DNA of 64,000 nt from DASPSM01 sp036008465 (GTDB taxonomy: Bacteria > Planctomycetota > Planctomycetia > Planctomycetales > Planctomycetaceae): the NCBI GenBank assembly GCA_036008465.1, contig DASYNP010000007.1, positions 1 to 64,000 on the forward strand. The letters run 5' to 3'. Position numbers and translations under genes: made by a program. Under the pieces are notes generated by a model that saw nothing but the letters and a program-made list of their open reading frames with translations, ran no database searches and had not been told where the DNA came from. The first letter of the stretch is position 1, and each line of letters starts with the position of its first letter. This document shows, in pieces, positions 9,200 through 18,289 of this stretch.

Positions 9200-11398
9200 A
9201 TGACACGCGCTTTACGAGCCTGGTCCCTCATCTTTGCCCTGCTGGCGATCGCTGCACCCAGTCGGCTCCCGGCCGGCTCGGAATTGTCGAGCGCCGACGC
9301 CGAGAAACTCGCGAAGTCGGTAACGATTCAACGCGACGAGTGGGGCGTGCCGCATATCTACGGGCCAACCGATGCGGCCACCTCGTTCGGTCTGGCCTAT
9401 GCGCAGGCTGAGGATTTCTTCTGGCAGGTCGAGGACACCTACCTCCAGGCCTTGGGGCGCTACGCCGAAGTCGTGGGCCCGTCGGGACTGGGCTCCGACC
9501 TTTTGATTCACTTGTACGAAGTTCCCGCCCGCTCCAAGGCCGACTACGACCAAATGAGCCCGGAAGTCAAAGCTATCGCCGAGGCCTATACGGCCGGCCT
9601 CAACTACTACTTGGAAAAGCATCCGAACGTGCACCCGCGGCTCTTGACGCATTTCGAGCCCTGGCAGGTGGTCGCATTTGACCGCTTCACTCTGCTGTCC
9701 TTCATGTATTCCAAGTCACACGCGGACAAGCCGCTGCCGTCTGAGTACGAAGAACGCATGGCCAAGGTCACCGGCTCAAACGAATGGGCCATCGCGCCAA
9801 AGAAAACAAAAGATGGTCACGCCATGCTGTTCATCAATCCGCACCAGCCGTGGTACGGGTACGGGCAGTTCTACGAAGCGCACTGCCAGAGCGATGAAGG
9901 TCTCCACTTTTCTGGCTCATGCTTCTTCGGCTCGCCTGTGCTGACGATGGGGCACAACGAGCACTTGGGTTGGGCCCACACGGTCAACGAGCCGGATATC
10001 GCCGACGTCTACCGCGAGACCTTCGATGATCCCGAGCACCCGCTCAACTACCGCTACGACAAGGGATATCGCACGGCCGTCGAATGGAAAGACACCATTC
10101 TCGTCAAAAAGGGAAATGGCAGCCCGATCGAGAATCACTACACATTTCGCAAGACGCATCACGGCCCGATCGTGGGACGACAAAACGGCAAGCACGCCTT
10201 TGCCGTGAAGATCTCCCGCATCTTCGATGCAATTCGCGTTCGGCAGGCCCTGGCAATGACTAAGTCCAAAGACTTCGCCGAATGGAAAGCCGCTATCTCG
10301 ATGCTCAATCTGCCGATGTTTAACACGGCCTACGCCGACGACACCGGCCGCATCTTTTACGTCTATAACGGGGCCATCCCAGTTCGCGATCCGCAGTTCG
10401 ACTGGACCAAGCCGGTCGACGGCAGCGACCCCCGCACCGAATGGAAGGGCCTTCATCCGTTCGAGGATCTCCCGCAAGTGCTCAACCCGACGGACGGGTA
10501 CGTCCAGAACTGCAATTCAACCCCCTTTCAGACGAACGACGTCGACAATCCGGAGGCCCGGGACTTTCCGGCTTACATGTGCGAGGACGCGTTCCTCGAT
10601 CGCCGCCGCTCTCAAATCTCGCGAAAACTGCTCCGCGAGGCGCACGACGTCACCTACGAGGACTGGCAAAAACTGGCCTTCGACACGACCCTCTATTGGC
10701 CTTTGGTCGAGCTGCCGGTCTACAAGCGGCAGTTTGAGGACTTGAAGAAGAGCGATCCGCAACTGGCCGAAGAGGTCAAGCCCTACCTGGATCACCTGCT
10801 CGACTGGGATTGCCGGGTGACCGCCGACTCGACACAGGCCCTGTTGTGCTCGCAGTGGTACGCCGACATGTACGGCGATCGCTATCCGGCCGAAACACTC
10901 AAGCCGCAATACCTGGAGAGCATTTCGGCCCGGTTCCGGGCTCTTGTCGACGCAGCGAAAAAGCTGAAATCGCTGCACGGCGATTGGAAGGTCGCTTGGG
11001 GGAAAGTCACACGAACTCAACGCGTGCCCAACGCTCCGACGGTTGAAGACGCGGGGAAGCTGTTCCGCGACCAGAAGCCGAGCCTGCCGTTGGTCGGTGC
11101 TCCTGGCCCGATGGGCATCGCCTTCACGCTTTATTACAGCCCGAGCATTCCCCTGCGAAAGCAGCGCTTCGGCGTGGTGGGCGGTTCCTTCATGGGCGTC
11201 TATGAGTTCGTTCCCGGTCGGGTGAAGGCGTCGACGGTTTTGCAGTACGGCGACAGCGGAGATCCCAAGTCGCCCCACTATTTCGACCAGGCCAAGCTCT
11301 ATTCGGATCACAAGTTCAAAGCAGCTTGGTTCTACAGGGACGAAGTCGACGCCCACACTCAGACGAAATATCACCCGGGCGAAGAGGTGAAGTCGTAG
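9200..11398 (+). CDS. exported penicillin-acylase-family amidase (peptidase S45)
   Basis: An N-terminal-nucleophile hydrolase of 732 residues. A signal peptide (about residues 1-26) is followed by the family opening VTIQRDEWGVPHIYG and GLAYAQAEDFFWQ. The precursor is expected to self-cleave before Ser193 in TGSNEWAIAP, leaving this serine as the nucleophile of the beta subunit. The beta subunit then shows FINPHQPW and GWAHTVNEPD. Family members hydrolyse amide bonds of penicillins, N-acyl-homoserine lactones or other acylated amines; the substrate cannot be told from sequence. It acts in the periplasm or outside the cell. An exported hydrolase gene begins 11 bases after the stop, so the two are probably co-transcribed. 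Confidence 0.87.
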   Translation: MTRALRAWSLIFALLAIAAPSRLPAGSELSSADAEKLAKSVTIQRDEWGVPHIYGPTDAATSFGLAYAQAEDFFWQVEDTYLQALGRYAEVVGPSGLGSDLLIHLYEVPARSKADYDQMSPEVKAIAEAYTAGLNYYLEKHPNVHPRLLTHFEPWQVVAFDRFTLLSFMYSKSHADKPLPSEYEERMAKVTGSNEWAIAPKKTKDGHAMLFINPHQPWYGYGQFYEAHCQSDEGLHFSGSCFFGSPVLTMGHNEHLGWAHTVNEPDIADVYRETFDDPEHPLNYRYDKGYRTAVEWKDTILVKKGNGSPIENHYTFRKTHHGPIVGRQNGKHAFAVKISRIFDAIRVRQALAMTKSKDFAEWKAAISMLNLPMFNTAYADDTGRIFYVYNGAIPVRDPQFDWTKPVDGSDPRTEWKGLHPFEDLPQVLNPTDGYVQNCNSTPFQTNDVDNPEARDFPAYMCEDAFLDRRRSQISRKLLREAHDVTYEDWQKLAFDTTLYWPLVELPVYKRQFEDLKKSDPQLAEEVKPYLDHLLDWDCRVTADSTQALLCSQWYADMYGDRYPAETLKPQYLESISARFRALVDAAKKLKSLHGDWKVAWGKVTRTQRVPNAPTVEDAGKLFRDQKPSLPLVGAPGPMGIAFTLYYSPSIPLRKQRFGVVGGSFMGVYEFVPGRVKASTVLQYGDSGDPKSPHYFDQAKLYSDHKFKAAWFYRDEVDAHTQTKYHPGEEVKS

Positions 11399-11409
11399 AC
11401 GCGGGCCGA

Positions 11410-12573
11410 ATGCGGTTTCGCGGATTAGTGGCGTGGTTGCGACTCGCGGGAGTCGCGACGCTGCTCTTGCCGGCGCTGGCAATGCCGGCACGGGCTGATC
11501 GTCAGCAGGTGCTCCGCGACGTCGCGCGAATGGAGACCGAACACCGCGACTCGGCCGCATGGGACCGTCGCCGCTCTGAATTGCGAAGAGAGTTCTTGAA
11601 GGGTGCCGGCCTTTGGCCCTTGCCGAAGCAGGGACCCTACAGCGTTCTGCGTCACGGCCTGCGGAACTACGACGGCTACTCAGTCGAGAACGTTGCGATT
11701 GAGACGCTGCCGGGATTTTATTGCACGGGGAATCTGTATCGTCCGCTCGCGTCCTCGGTCGCCGCCAGGAAGAGTGGACCCGGCATCCTCTGCCCGCATG
11801 GGCACTTCAAGCCGCTGGGACGATTCCGTCCCGAGCATCAGATTCGCTGCGCGCATTTGGCTCAGCGAGGTGCGACTGTGTTCTCTTACAGCATGGTCGG
11901 CTGGCAGGACTCGACGCAGACAACGCACGACGACCCAATTGTCTTGGCGCTGCAGACCTGGAATAGCCTCAAGGCGCTCGACTTTTTGTGCTCTCTGCCG
12001 GGCGTCGATTCCGAACGCATCGGCATGACGGGGGCTAGCGGCGGCGGGACGCAAACTCTCTATCTCGCGCTTTTGGACGATCGGGTCAAGGCTTCGGCAC
12101 CGGTGGTCATCGTCTATCCTTGGAAAGCCCCCGAGGGCTGCTGCAAATGCGAAGGGGGCATGCCCGTGATGCAGGCCGCAGGTACGAACTGCATCGAATT
12201 TGCGGCAGCCATTGCGCCGCGACCACAGCTCATCGTTTCAGTCGGACAGGACCCGACGCACGATTTCCCAGTGGTCGGGCTTCCGTTCGTCCGTCGCGCC
12301 TACGACGCCTATCGAGCGGGCCATTGTGTGGAAAGCGTTTATCTGCCCAAAGAGGCGCATGATTTCGGCCCATCGAAGCGGGCGGCTGTCTACTCCTTCC
12401 TGGCGCGGAATCTCGGTTTCGAGGATCGTCCCGAGGATTTGAGTCGAATCACCATTGAGCAGCCTGCACAGATGGAAGTCTTTAACGCACCCCATCCGCT
12501 TCCTGCCAAGGCCGTCCATGGGCCCGCAGCCGTGAGTCACGCATTCGCTGCCCTGCGCTCCGGCCAGAAATAG
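11410..12573 (+). CDS. exported alpha/beta hydrolase (acetyl-xylan-esterase / prolyl-oligopeptidase-like)
   Basis: A 387-residue protein. The ATG at 11410 opens a clear signal peptide (hydrophobic WLRLAGVATLLLPALA, then ARAD). The catalytic serine is Ser210 in TGASGGGTQT, with probable partners Asp281 in GQDPTHDF and His317 in KEAHDFG. LCPHGHFKPLG supplies the expected oxyanion strand. PWKAPEGCCKCEGG, with three nearby cysteines, is unusual and may form disulfides. Planctomycetes hold many such esterases for polysaccharide degradation, but the substrate is unknown. It follows the acylase gene closely. Confidence 0.8.
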   Translation: MRFRGLVAWLRLAGVATLLLPALAMPARADRQQVLRDVARMETEHRDSAAWDRRRSELRREFLKGAGLWPLPKQGPYSVLRHGLRNYDGYSVENVAIETLPGFYCTGNLYRPLASSVAARKSGPGILCPHGHFKPLGRFRPEHQIRCAHLAQRGATVFSYSMVGWQDSTQTTHDDPIVLALQTWNSLKALDFLCSLPGVDSERIGMTGASGGGTQTLYLALLDDRVKASAPVVIVYPWKAPEGCCKCEGGMPVMQAAGTNCIEFAAAIAPRPQLIVSVGQDPTHDFPVVGLPFVRRAYDAYRAGHCVESVYLPKEAHDFGPSKRAAVYSFLARNLGFEDRPEDLSRITIEQPAQMEVFNAPHPLPAKAVHGPAAVSHAFAALRSGQK

Positions 12574-12628
12574 GAAACGCGGAAGCGCACAACTGCAGTG
12601 TGTCTCGTCAAAAATGCCGGGCTGAGGA

Positions 12629-12705
12629 TGGCTGGGGTCGGCGTCTTCGCCGCCCCCAGTGCTTCTCTCTCTGGGGGCGAACCGAAGACGGTTCGACCCC
12701 AGCCA
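12629..12705. terminator. long inverted repeat between convergent genes
   Basis: Arms of about 31 and 35 bases (12629-12659 and 12671-12705) pair with a few interruptions: both ends read TGGCTGGGGTCG and its complement, and the inner part pairs GCCCCCAG with CTGGGGGC. The loop is 11 bases. It lies between genes converging from both sides and could end transcription on both strands, or be a dispersed mobile palindrome. Confidence 0.5.
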
Positions 12706-12766
12706 CCCCACATTTTGCGATAGACAACGATCGGCGGGAGCTTAACACGCGCCGGCACGCCGCTCT

Positions 12767-14188
12767 TTATGGGCAGTCGAATTTGAGCGGCTCTGGGTGC
12801 CCCTCGTGTGCGGCGGTGACCAATTCCTCGCGGATCGATTGCGGGACTGTCGAGAGGGCCGACTGCAGGATGCGTTCAAGCTCGGCGGCCGTGGGCAACT
12901 GCAGATCAAGCAATCGCGACGCTTCCGCCGCCTTGGCCGTCGCGTTCATGAGGGCTCGTCGACACGCGGAGTGCTCTTCCGGGCCGTATTGCGCCAGCAA
13001 AATGTCCAGCGTGTGGCGGCGGCTCGCGTGCGGAGCATCGATCAAATCGGCCGTCGCTTCCCCGATCATCATCACGCGATGCAGACCGGGATCGATTCCC
13101 AGACGCGAGTCATATTGAGCCGGCTCGAGATGATGCAGCACCGGAACGATTAACGAAGCGGGCATCTGCCATCGCTCCAGCATGGCGGCTGACACGTCGG
13201 CATGCGTGCAACCGAGCTCCGCTCGCTCGATGATGGGCAGCTTTAAGTGTCCCACCGTCCGCCATCGGTGGAGAACGGCCCGATAGTCTTTCGGACAGGC
13301 GCGCAACAGCGCCAAAATCCCGACGTCCTGAAGAAGGCCCGTCACAAAGGCTGCCTCGGTGGGGGCCCGTTCGATCTCCTCGGCAAACGTCGCGCAGGTA
13401 CTGGCAATCAGCATACCGCGCCGGGCATGCCAGCTCTGGTCGGCCGCCGGAAGTCCCTGCGCGAGAACACTCATCCCGTCGACGACGGCCGCGTTCAGGA
13501 TGTGCCCGATCGATCGTCGGACCCCCAGCAAGCGGACGGCGTCCTGCACGGTCGTTGCTTGACGCAAGAGGCCGTTAGCCGACGCGTTCGCGGCTTTGAA
13601 GAGCACGACTGTGGCTCTGGGGTCGATCGAAATGTCGCGACACATTTCGTCGATCGGGATCTCGTCCATCGGAGCCTGAAAATAGCCGACTAGCCGCACG
13701 ATCAGCTGCGACAGGACGGGCAAGTCGATCTGGCGTTCGACGAGCACGCGGGCCCGCTCGGGAATCAGATCGAGATCATTCGGTGGCCGACTCAAAACGC
13801 GTCGCGCGACTTTTGCAATCTCGTCGGTGGTTTCGCTCGCGTCGGCGAACGTGATGGGGCCGAGGACGTTCGATTCCTGGCGGAGCATCTCGATGTTTGA
13901 GCCCAGGACAATCACCGGAACGCGAACGAACGCGGTCCGCATCTTGTGCACGACTTCCATCCCCGTGAGGAAGCCCTCGATTTGATTGTCGATAATCAGC
14001 AATTCAACGAGCTTGGCGGCAACCAACTTGGACAAGAGCACCGTGCTCTCGACGTCGACGGCGGCGATTCCCGACTCTCGAAGCCTGGCCGCCAGCGCCA
14101 ATGACTGCGATCGTTCTCGTCGAAGAACGGCGACGAAGCGCGGACAGCGGACGTGGCCTTCAGTCTCGTTAACGGATGACGCGATCAT
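12767..14188 (-). CDS. HDOD-domain signalling protein with receiver-like N-terminus
   Basis: A 473-residue regulator. The first 120 or so residues look like a degenerate response-regulator receiver (LLIIDNQIEGFLTGMEVV gives a possible phospho-Asp position). Residues from about 160 hold an HDOD domain: helices around DLPVLSQLIVRLV, then ALLKAANAS-like VVLFKAANAS, QDAVRLLGVRR, FVTGLLQDVGILALL and a late HADVSAAMLERWQMP. HDOD proteins relate to HD phosphohydrolases but usually lack the metal site and act as scaffolds in signalling. The ATG at 14188 is favoured; a TTG at 14284 would add 32 residues without domain content. The gene stands apart from its upstream neighbour by 252 bases. Confidence 0.75.
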   Translation of the reverse strand: MIASSVNETEGHVRCPRFVAVLRRERSQSLALAARLRESGIAAVDVESTVLLSKLVAAKLVELLIIDNQIEGFLTGMEVVHKMRTAFVRVPVIVLGSNIEMLRQESNVLGPITFADASETTDEIAKVARRVLSRPPNDLDLIPERARVLVERQIDLPVLSQLIVRLVGYFQAPMDEIPIDEMCRDISIDPRATVVLFKAANASANGLLRQATTVQDAVRLLGVRRSIGHILNAAVVDGMSVLAQGLPAADQSWHARRGMLIASTCATFAEEIERAPTEAAFVTGLLQDVGILALLRACPKDYRAVLHRWRTVGHLKLPIIERAELGCTHADVSAAMLERWQMPASLIVPVLHHLEPAQYDSRLGIDPGLHRVMMIGEATADLIDAPHASRRHTLDILLAQYGPEEHSACRRALMNATAKAAEASRLLDLQLPTAAELERILQSALSTVPQSIREELVTAAHEGHPEPLKFDCP

Positions 14189-14440
14189 GGCCCAGTGAAT
14201 TCTTTGGACGTCACAACCGTTCGATTCGCCAGGGTCGTTAGATCCGGACCCAGCACCGGACTTTCCCTCTAGAGTATGGTCCAAAAAATCGCCCGGAGGG
14301 TCGGCACGCCGGCGAAATGGGAATGGATGTCTGGGACAGCGGCGGAAAACGATGCCTTTGGGGGTTTGTCGGGAGGGAATGGCTCTCGACCTCGCAAGCG
14401 CGTTCAGGATAGGAAACGCCCGGGCGCCGCTGGGCGCGGG

Positions 14441-16777
14441 TCACGGGCATTCAAACTTCCGCACTTCGCTGCGCCCGTCGCGCTCGTCGATCACGACCAG
14501 TTGATTCATGCCGAGTTTCGCACAGCGTTGCTTAAGCAGCGGCAGATACTCGTCGAGCGGCGGCTGTTTTTGTTTTTCGATCGGGCAAGGATAGTGCTGA
14601 TAGCCGTAACCCGACCAGACATCTCCCTCCGGCCGGTCGTAGAGACCGTCGAGCATGGCGATGCCCGACAGGGCGGGCGCCACGAACGGGCCGTCTTTCG
14701 GCGAATAGGCGGTGTGCAGCAAGTCCCAAAACTGCCGGTTGGTTTTGGGGATGTATAAAAGCGAGCGGCGTTTTTCTTCCAGCGGCAAACGGTCCAGACC
14801 GCGTAACAGTGCGATCACGTTTTTGTCCGTCGCCAACTGCTCTTCGACCGCGACAACCCGCCGGTCGAGAATTTGCCGGGCCTGCGGGAAGTCGCCGGCC
14901 CAGGCGGCTTCGAGCGGACCGGTCGCCGCGGGGGCCAGTCCAAGGGAACCTTTTACCACGGCCGCGACGCCGCTCAGCAGTGCATCGGTGTTGAGCGCGA
15001 ACGTTCCGACTGCGAATAGTCCCACGATTACGGCAAGCAAGTGGGGCGTGCGAACTTCGCTGAGCCAGCTCGCAATCGGCCTCGTACCCGAAGTGCGAGA
15101 CTGCGCCCGCGCGGGAAGCGATTCAACCACGCGGGTCTCCGGCCGTCGCGCCCCTGATCGCACGGGCCGCAGCACGACAGCCAAGGTCAACCCCAGTGCG
15201 AACCACTGCTGATCGATCGCGAAGTAGTGCGTACTGGAATAATCCCTCAGCAAGATTTCGGGGACCGAACCGAGCACGGCCACGATCAGCACCAGCTCGA
15301 CGTCCAAGAGCCGGCGCTCGCGAAATGCGCTCCAAATCTCGCCGATCGTGCGAGCGCCCTCTTCCCGCAATCGCAGCACGACGAAGACCAGCGTCCATGC
15401 GTAGCAGAAGAGCCAGTAGTACGACCACCAGGTAAAGCCCACGAGAGCCTTAAGAGCGCTGAACGGGGCGAAGCCGGCCAGCTGACCGTACTCAGGGTTG
15501 TATGTGAAGAGAAAGCCGCAATAGAGCACGCCCAGTCCGATCACGAACGATGGCGCCGTCACTTTGCATCGGTAAAGCCGCAGGCGGATGAAGAACCAGG
15601 CCGCCGCCGCCGACAACAGCATCATCACCGAAATTTTGAGCAGTCCGACGACCGCCGGCAGCGTGCAGAAAAAGAGAAATCCCAAGAGCACGTCGATGCT
15701 GCGCATCTGAGGCGCCGTGGCGATATCGCGCGAAAGGGCCGAGATGGCAGCGATCCCCAGCAGAGCCACCGCAATCGCCAGACCATAAGACTCGCTGGCG
15801 AAAATCGGAGCGGCGCGGGCCACCGGCTCGATCCCGCTTCCCAGCGGCAGCACGCCGATCACCCCGGCCGCCACCACGAACCAGAACAACAATCCGGGCT
15901 CGCGAAACCCGGCGTCGAGCGGATCGTTGAATGATTGGGGCACGCTGGTCTTGGCGGCTTTAGTCGGGCGATCCGATTCCGAGCGGGAATTCTCCGGTGG
16001 CCTGCCGGGTCCGCGCCAGGTTTCGGCGATCGAAACCGCAAACGTCAGCAGGCTGAAGATGACGAACGGAGCGAAGATCACCGGATAGGCCAGGTTGTAA
16101 AAGTCGATCACGGGCAGGTCGAGCAGATTGGAGAATCGGGCGAACACCCAGTGGCTGCCGAAGTGATAGAGCACGTGCGGCAGCCCGTCCAAGCCTGTGC
16201 TGCAAGTTCCATACGTGCGGAGCATGTTGGCCAACGTGGCGTGGAACAGCGTGTCGATATGGGCGTAGCCGTTGCAAAGGTTCGCCACAAAGAGCGGATT
16301 TTCGAATCCGCCTCCCCAGATCGAGCCGGCCGCGTACAAACCCATCAGCAGCGCGAACAAGAGCAGCCAAATGGTGCGAAGCGATCGCAACCTCCCGTAC
16401 TCAATGCTGCGCAACACCATCGCCGCGGCGCCGAGGGTCGCAAAGAGTACGACCGTGACGCGCGTCACAGCGATCTGTTCGACTCCGCACGCGACGACGA
16501 GAGCGAGACCAGCCAGGGTCAGCGGCGCGTGGCCTTGCCACCACGGCGCCACCAGTGGATCGCCGGAGGTCCGCAAGAGTTTGCGCGCCGCGTACGAAAA
16601 CTGGATCAGAAACCAGCTCAATCCGACGAATCGGGCCCACTCCCACGGCGAGTTGTCGGCAAAACCGAGACGGCCGCAGAATCCGATCACGGCAATGACG
16701 GGGGCCATCAGCGAGGCGAAGAGCGCCGCCTGCGCAGAGGAGGCTTCGATCGGGCGGTAGTCGGTGCGAGCCGGCAT
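14441..16777 (-). CDS. large polytopic membrane protein, possibly GT-C-like
   Basis: A 778-residue protein with roughly 12-14 hydrophobic segments between residues 20 and 600 and a soluble C-terminal domain of about 150 residues ending in a Cys-containing stretch (CPIEKQKQ, RCAKLGMNQLVVIDERDG). The first large loop carries several His and Asp residues (AHIDTLFHATLANML, VLYHFGSHWV), which resembles the topology of GT-C glycosyltransferases and related lipid-linked-sugar proteins. I cannot name the family. It starts 13 bases after the end of another membrane-protein gene and probably belongs to one operon with it and folE. Confidence 0.65.
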   Translation of the reverse strand: MPARTDYRPIEASSAQAALFASLMAPVIAVIGFCGRLGFADNSPWEWARFVGLSWFLIQFSYAARKLLRTSGDPLVAPWWQGHAPLTLAGLALVVACGVEQIAVTRVTVVLFATLGAAAMVLRSIEYGRLRSLRTIWLLLFALLMGLYAAGSIWGGGFENPLFVANLCNGYAHIDTLFHATLANMLRTYGTCSTGLDGLPHVLYHFGSHWVFARFSNLLDLPVIDFYNLAYPVIFAPFVIFSLLTFAVSIAETWRGPGRPPENSRSESDRPTKAAKTSVPQSFNDPLDAGFREPGLLFWFVVAAGVIGVLPLGSGIEPVARAAPIFASESYGLAIAVALLGIAAISALSRDIATAPQMRSIDVLLGFLFFCTLPAVVGLLKISVMMLLSAAAAWFFIRLRLYRCKVTAPSFVIGLGVLYCGFLFTYNPEYGQLAGFAPFSALKALVGFTWWSYYWLFCYAWTLVFVVLRLREEGARTIGEIWSAFRERRLLDVELVLIVAVLGSVPEILLRDYSSTHYFAIDQQWFALGLTLAVVLRPVRSGARRPETRVVESLPARAQSRTSGTRPIASWLSEVRTPHLLAVIVGLFAVGTFALNTDALLSGVAAVVKGSLGLAPAATGPLEAAWAGDFPQARQILDRRVVAVEEQLATDKNVIALLRGLDRLPLEEKRRSLLYIPKTNRQFWDLLHTAYSPKDGPFVAPALSGIAMLDGLYDRPEGDVWSGYGYQHYPCPIEKQKQPPLDEYLPLLKQRCAKLGMNQLVVIDERDGRSEVRKFECP

Positions 16778-16790
16778 GATCGTAAACCGC

Positions 16791-17579
16791 CTAGAGAGGC
16801 AGGCGCAGCTCCTGCGAGACGAGTGTGGCGCTCAGTTCGCCGATGAAAGTCACGATCACGCCAACAAAGAGCACCCCGGTCGCCGCTTGCGTGTTCCGAT
16901 AGCGAAGAATCCGCCAGACCATGACCGCCAGGACCAGCGGAGCGACGATCCCCGCCAGCCACCGCAGTACGAGCCACATCAAGGGGGTTCCGCCGAAACT
17001 CACACCCGTCAGCCTTTGCCAGCCCTCCGCCAGACCCGCTGCAGAGACCAAAAGTCGCAGTCCGGCCGCCGATGCGAAGCAAATGTTTGCCGTGCTGAGC
17101 GGGGCGATCGACATCGTGGGTGACGTGAGGTACCAATGCCCCAGCAGCATTCCGACCGTCGCGGTGCCGATCGTCAACGACGTGGCCAGTTCCGAGAAGA
17201 GGCTCAGTAGCGTCAGTCTTGGCCCGAGCGTCTCGCGAGGAAGGGAACCGGCCAAGAGGGTGCCGGCGGAGATTGCCGCGACCGCGAAGAGGCAGGCCGT
17301 TCCCGCCTGGCGGCGCCCGAGTGTCCACAGAATCGAACTGAGATACGCAAGTCCCGCAGCGACCAGGCACCCGCCGCGCGCGACCGACACCGGAAGCAGC
17401 GACGTCTCGCCGACGGGCGCAAAAACCGACTGCCCGATGGCGATGCCGGCCAGCGCTCCCAGGGCTAGCGCCAAGAGCGATTGAATCCGAAAGAACCCCG
17501 GAGTGATCTGCGAGCGCGGGAGCATCAGCCAGGTGAGACTGATTCCGCATAAGAGTCGCAGGGCGAACTGGGAAATCAT
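16791..17579 (-). CDS. polytopic membrane protein of unknown function
   Basis: A 262-residue protein, almost entirely hydrophobic, with about seven or eight membrane segments and short loops. The ATG at 17579 gives a natural start in a membrane segment (MISQFALRLLCGISLTW); the frame stays open further upstream into the folE tail, which is unlikely to be coding. A loop with PLSTANICFASAAGLR and a final segment IVTFIGELSATLVSQ are the most distinctive parts. No family recognised. It lies 49 bases from folE and 13 bases from the next membrane-protein gene, so the three are probably transcribed together. Confidence 0.65.
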   Translation of the reverse strand: MISQFALRLLCGISLTWLMLPRSQITPGFFRIQSLLALALGALAGIAIGQSVFAPVGETSLLPVSVARGGCLVAAGLAYLSSILWTLGRRQAGTACLFAVAAISAGTLLAGSLPRETLGPRLTLLSLFSELATSLTIGTATVGMLLGHWYLTSPTMSIAPLSTANICFASAAGLRLLVSAAGLAEGWQRLTGVSFGGTPLMWLVLRWLAGIVAPLVLAVMVWRILRYRNTQAATGVLFVGVIVTFIGELSATLVSQELRLPL

Positions 17580-17628
17580 TGGAACGATCTGGCCGGCGGG
17601 TTGCTCGTAGTCAACGCGTTCCCGGCAA

Positions 17629-18249
17629 CTATTTCGCAGCCCCATTGATCAGGGCCATCGCCTCCGCGCGGCTGGCCGGGTTCGACTTGAACAATCCCCG
17701 GACGGCGCTCGTCACGGTGAGACTGCCGGGCTTCTTGATTCCGCGGATCGTCATACAAGTATGCTCGGCCTCGAGAATCACGATCACTCCCTTGGGGTCG
17801 AGCTCGGCGTTGATCAGGTCGGCGATCTGGTGCGTCATTCGTTCTTGGATCTGCGGCCGCCGCGAAATCTCCTCGACGACGCGTGCGAGCTTCGACAGCC
17901 CGGTGACTTTGCCGCGAGGAAGGTAACCGACATGCGCCTTCCCCAAAAATGGCAGCAGGTGATGTTCGCACATGCTGTTAAACGAGATATCGCGCACCAA
18001 CACCATCTCGTCGTAAGTCTCGGTGAAGACCTTTTTGAGGTGTCGACTTGGATCGCTGTGCAGGCCGCAGAACAGCTCGGCGTACATCCGCGCGACCCGA
18101 CCGGGCGTCTCACACAGGCTGTCGCGGTCGGGATTCTCGCCGATGGCCGAGAGAATCTCGCGCACGGCCCGCTCGATGCGCGGCAGATCGACGCCGTCGG
18201 GTGCGCAATCGCGGTTTTTCTCGCCGGAAGGCGATGTTGAAGCGGTCAT
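17629..18249 (-). CDS. folE: GTP cyclohydrolase I
   Basis: Converts GTP to 7,8-dihydroneopterin triphosphate, the entry step of folate and pterin synthesis. The 206-residue length is typical. Key motifs are all present: the zinc and substrate site in SMCEHHLLPFLGKAHVGYLP, the TGLSKLARVVE region, QIQERMTHQIAD, and the second zinc cysteine in EHTCMTIRGI, which also supplies the catalytic-site residues. The ATG at 18249 follows a TGAAAAG ribosome site and gives the usual variable N-terminal tail. It sits in a minus-strand run between a SpoIID-like gene and two membrane-protein genes. Confidence 0.95.
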   Translation of the reverse strand: MTASTSPSGEKNRDCAPDGVDLPRIERAVREILSAIGENPDRDSLCETPGRVARMYAELFCGLHSDPSRHLKKVFTETYDEMVLVRDISFNSMCEHHLLPFLGKAHVGYLPRGKVTGLSKLARVVEEISRRPQIQERMTHQIADLINAELDPKGVIVILEAEHTCMTIRGIKKPGSLTVTSAVRGLFKSNPASRAEAMALINGAAK

Positions 18250-18289
18250 CTTTTCATTGTAGTGCAGCGCGAGGGACGCGGGCCACGAT

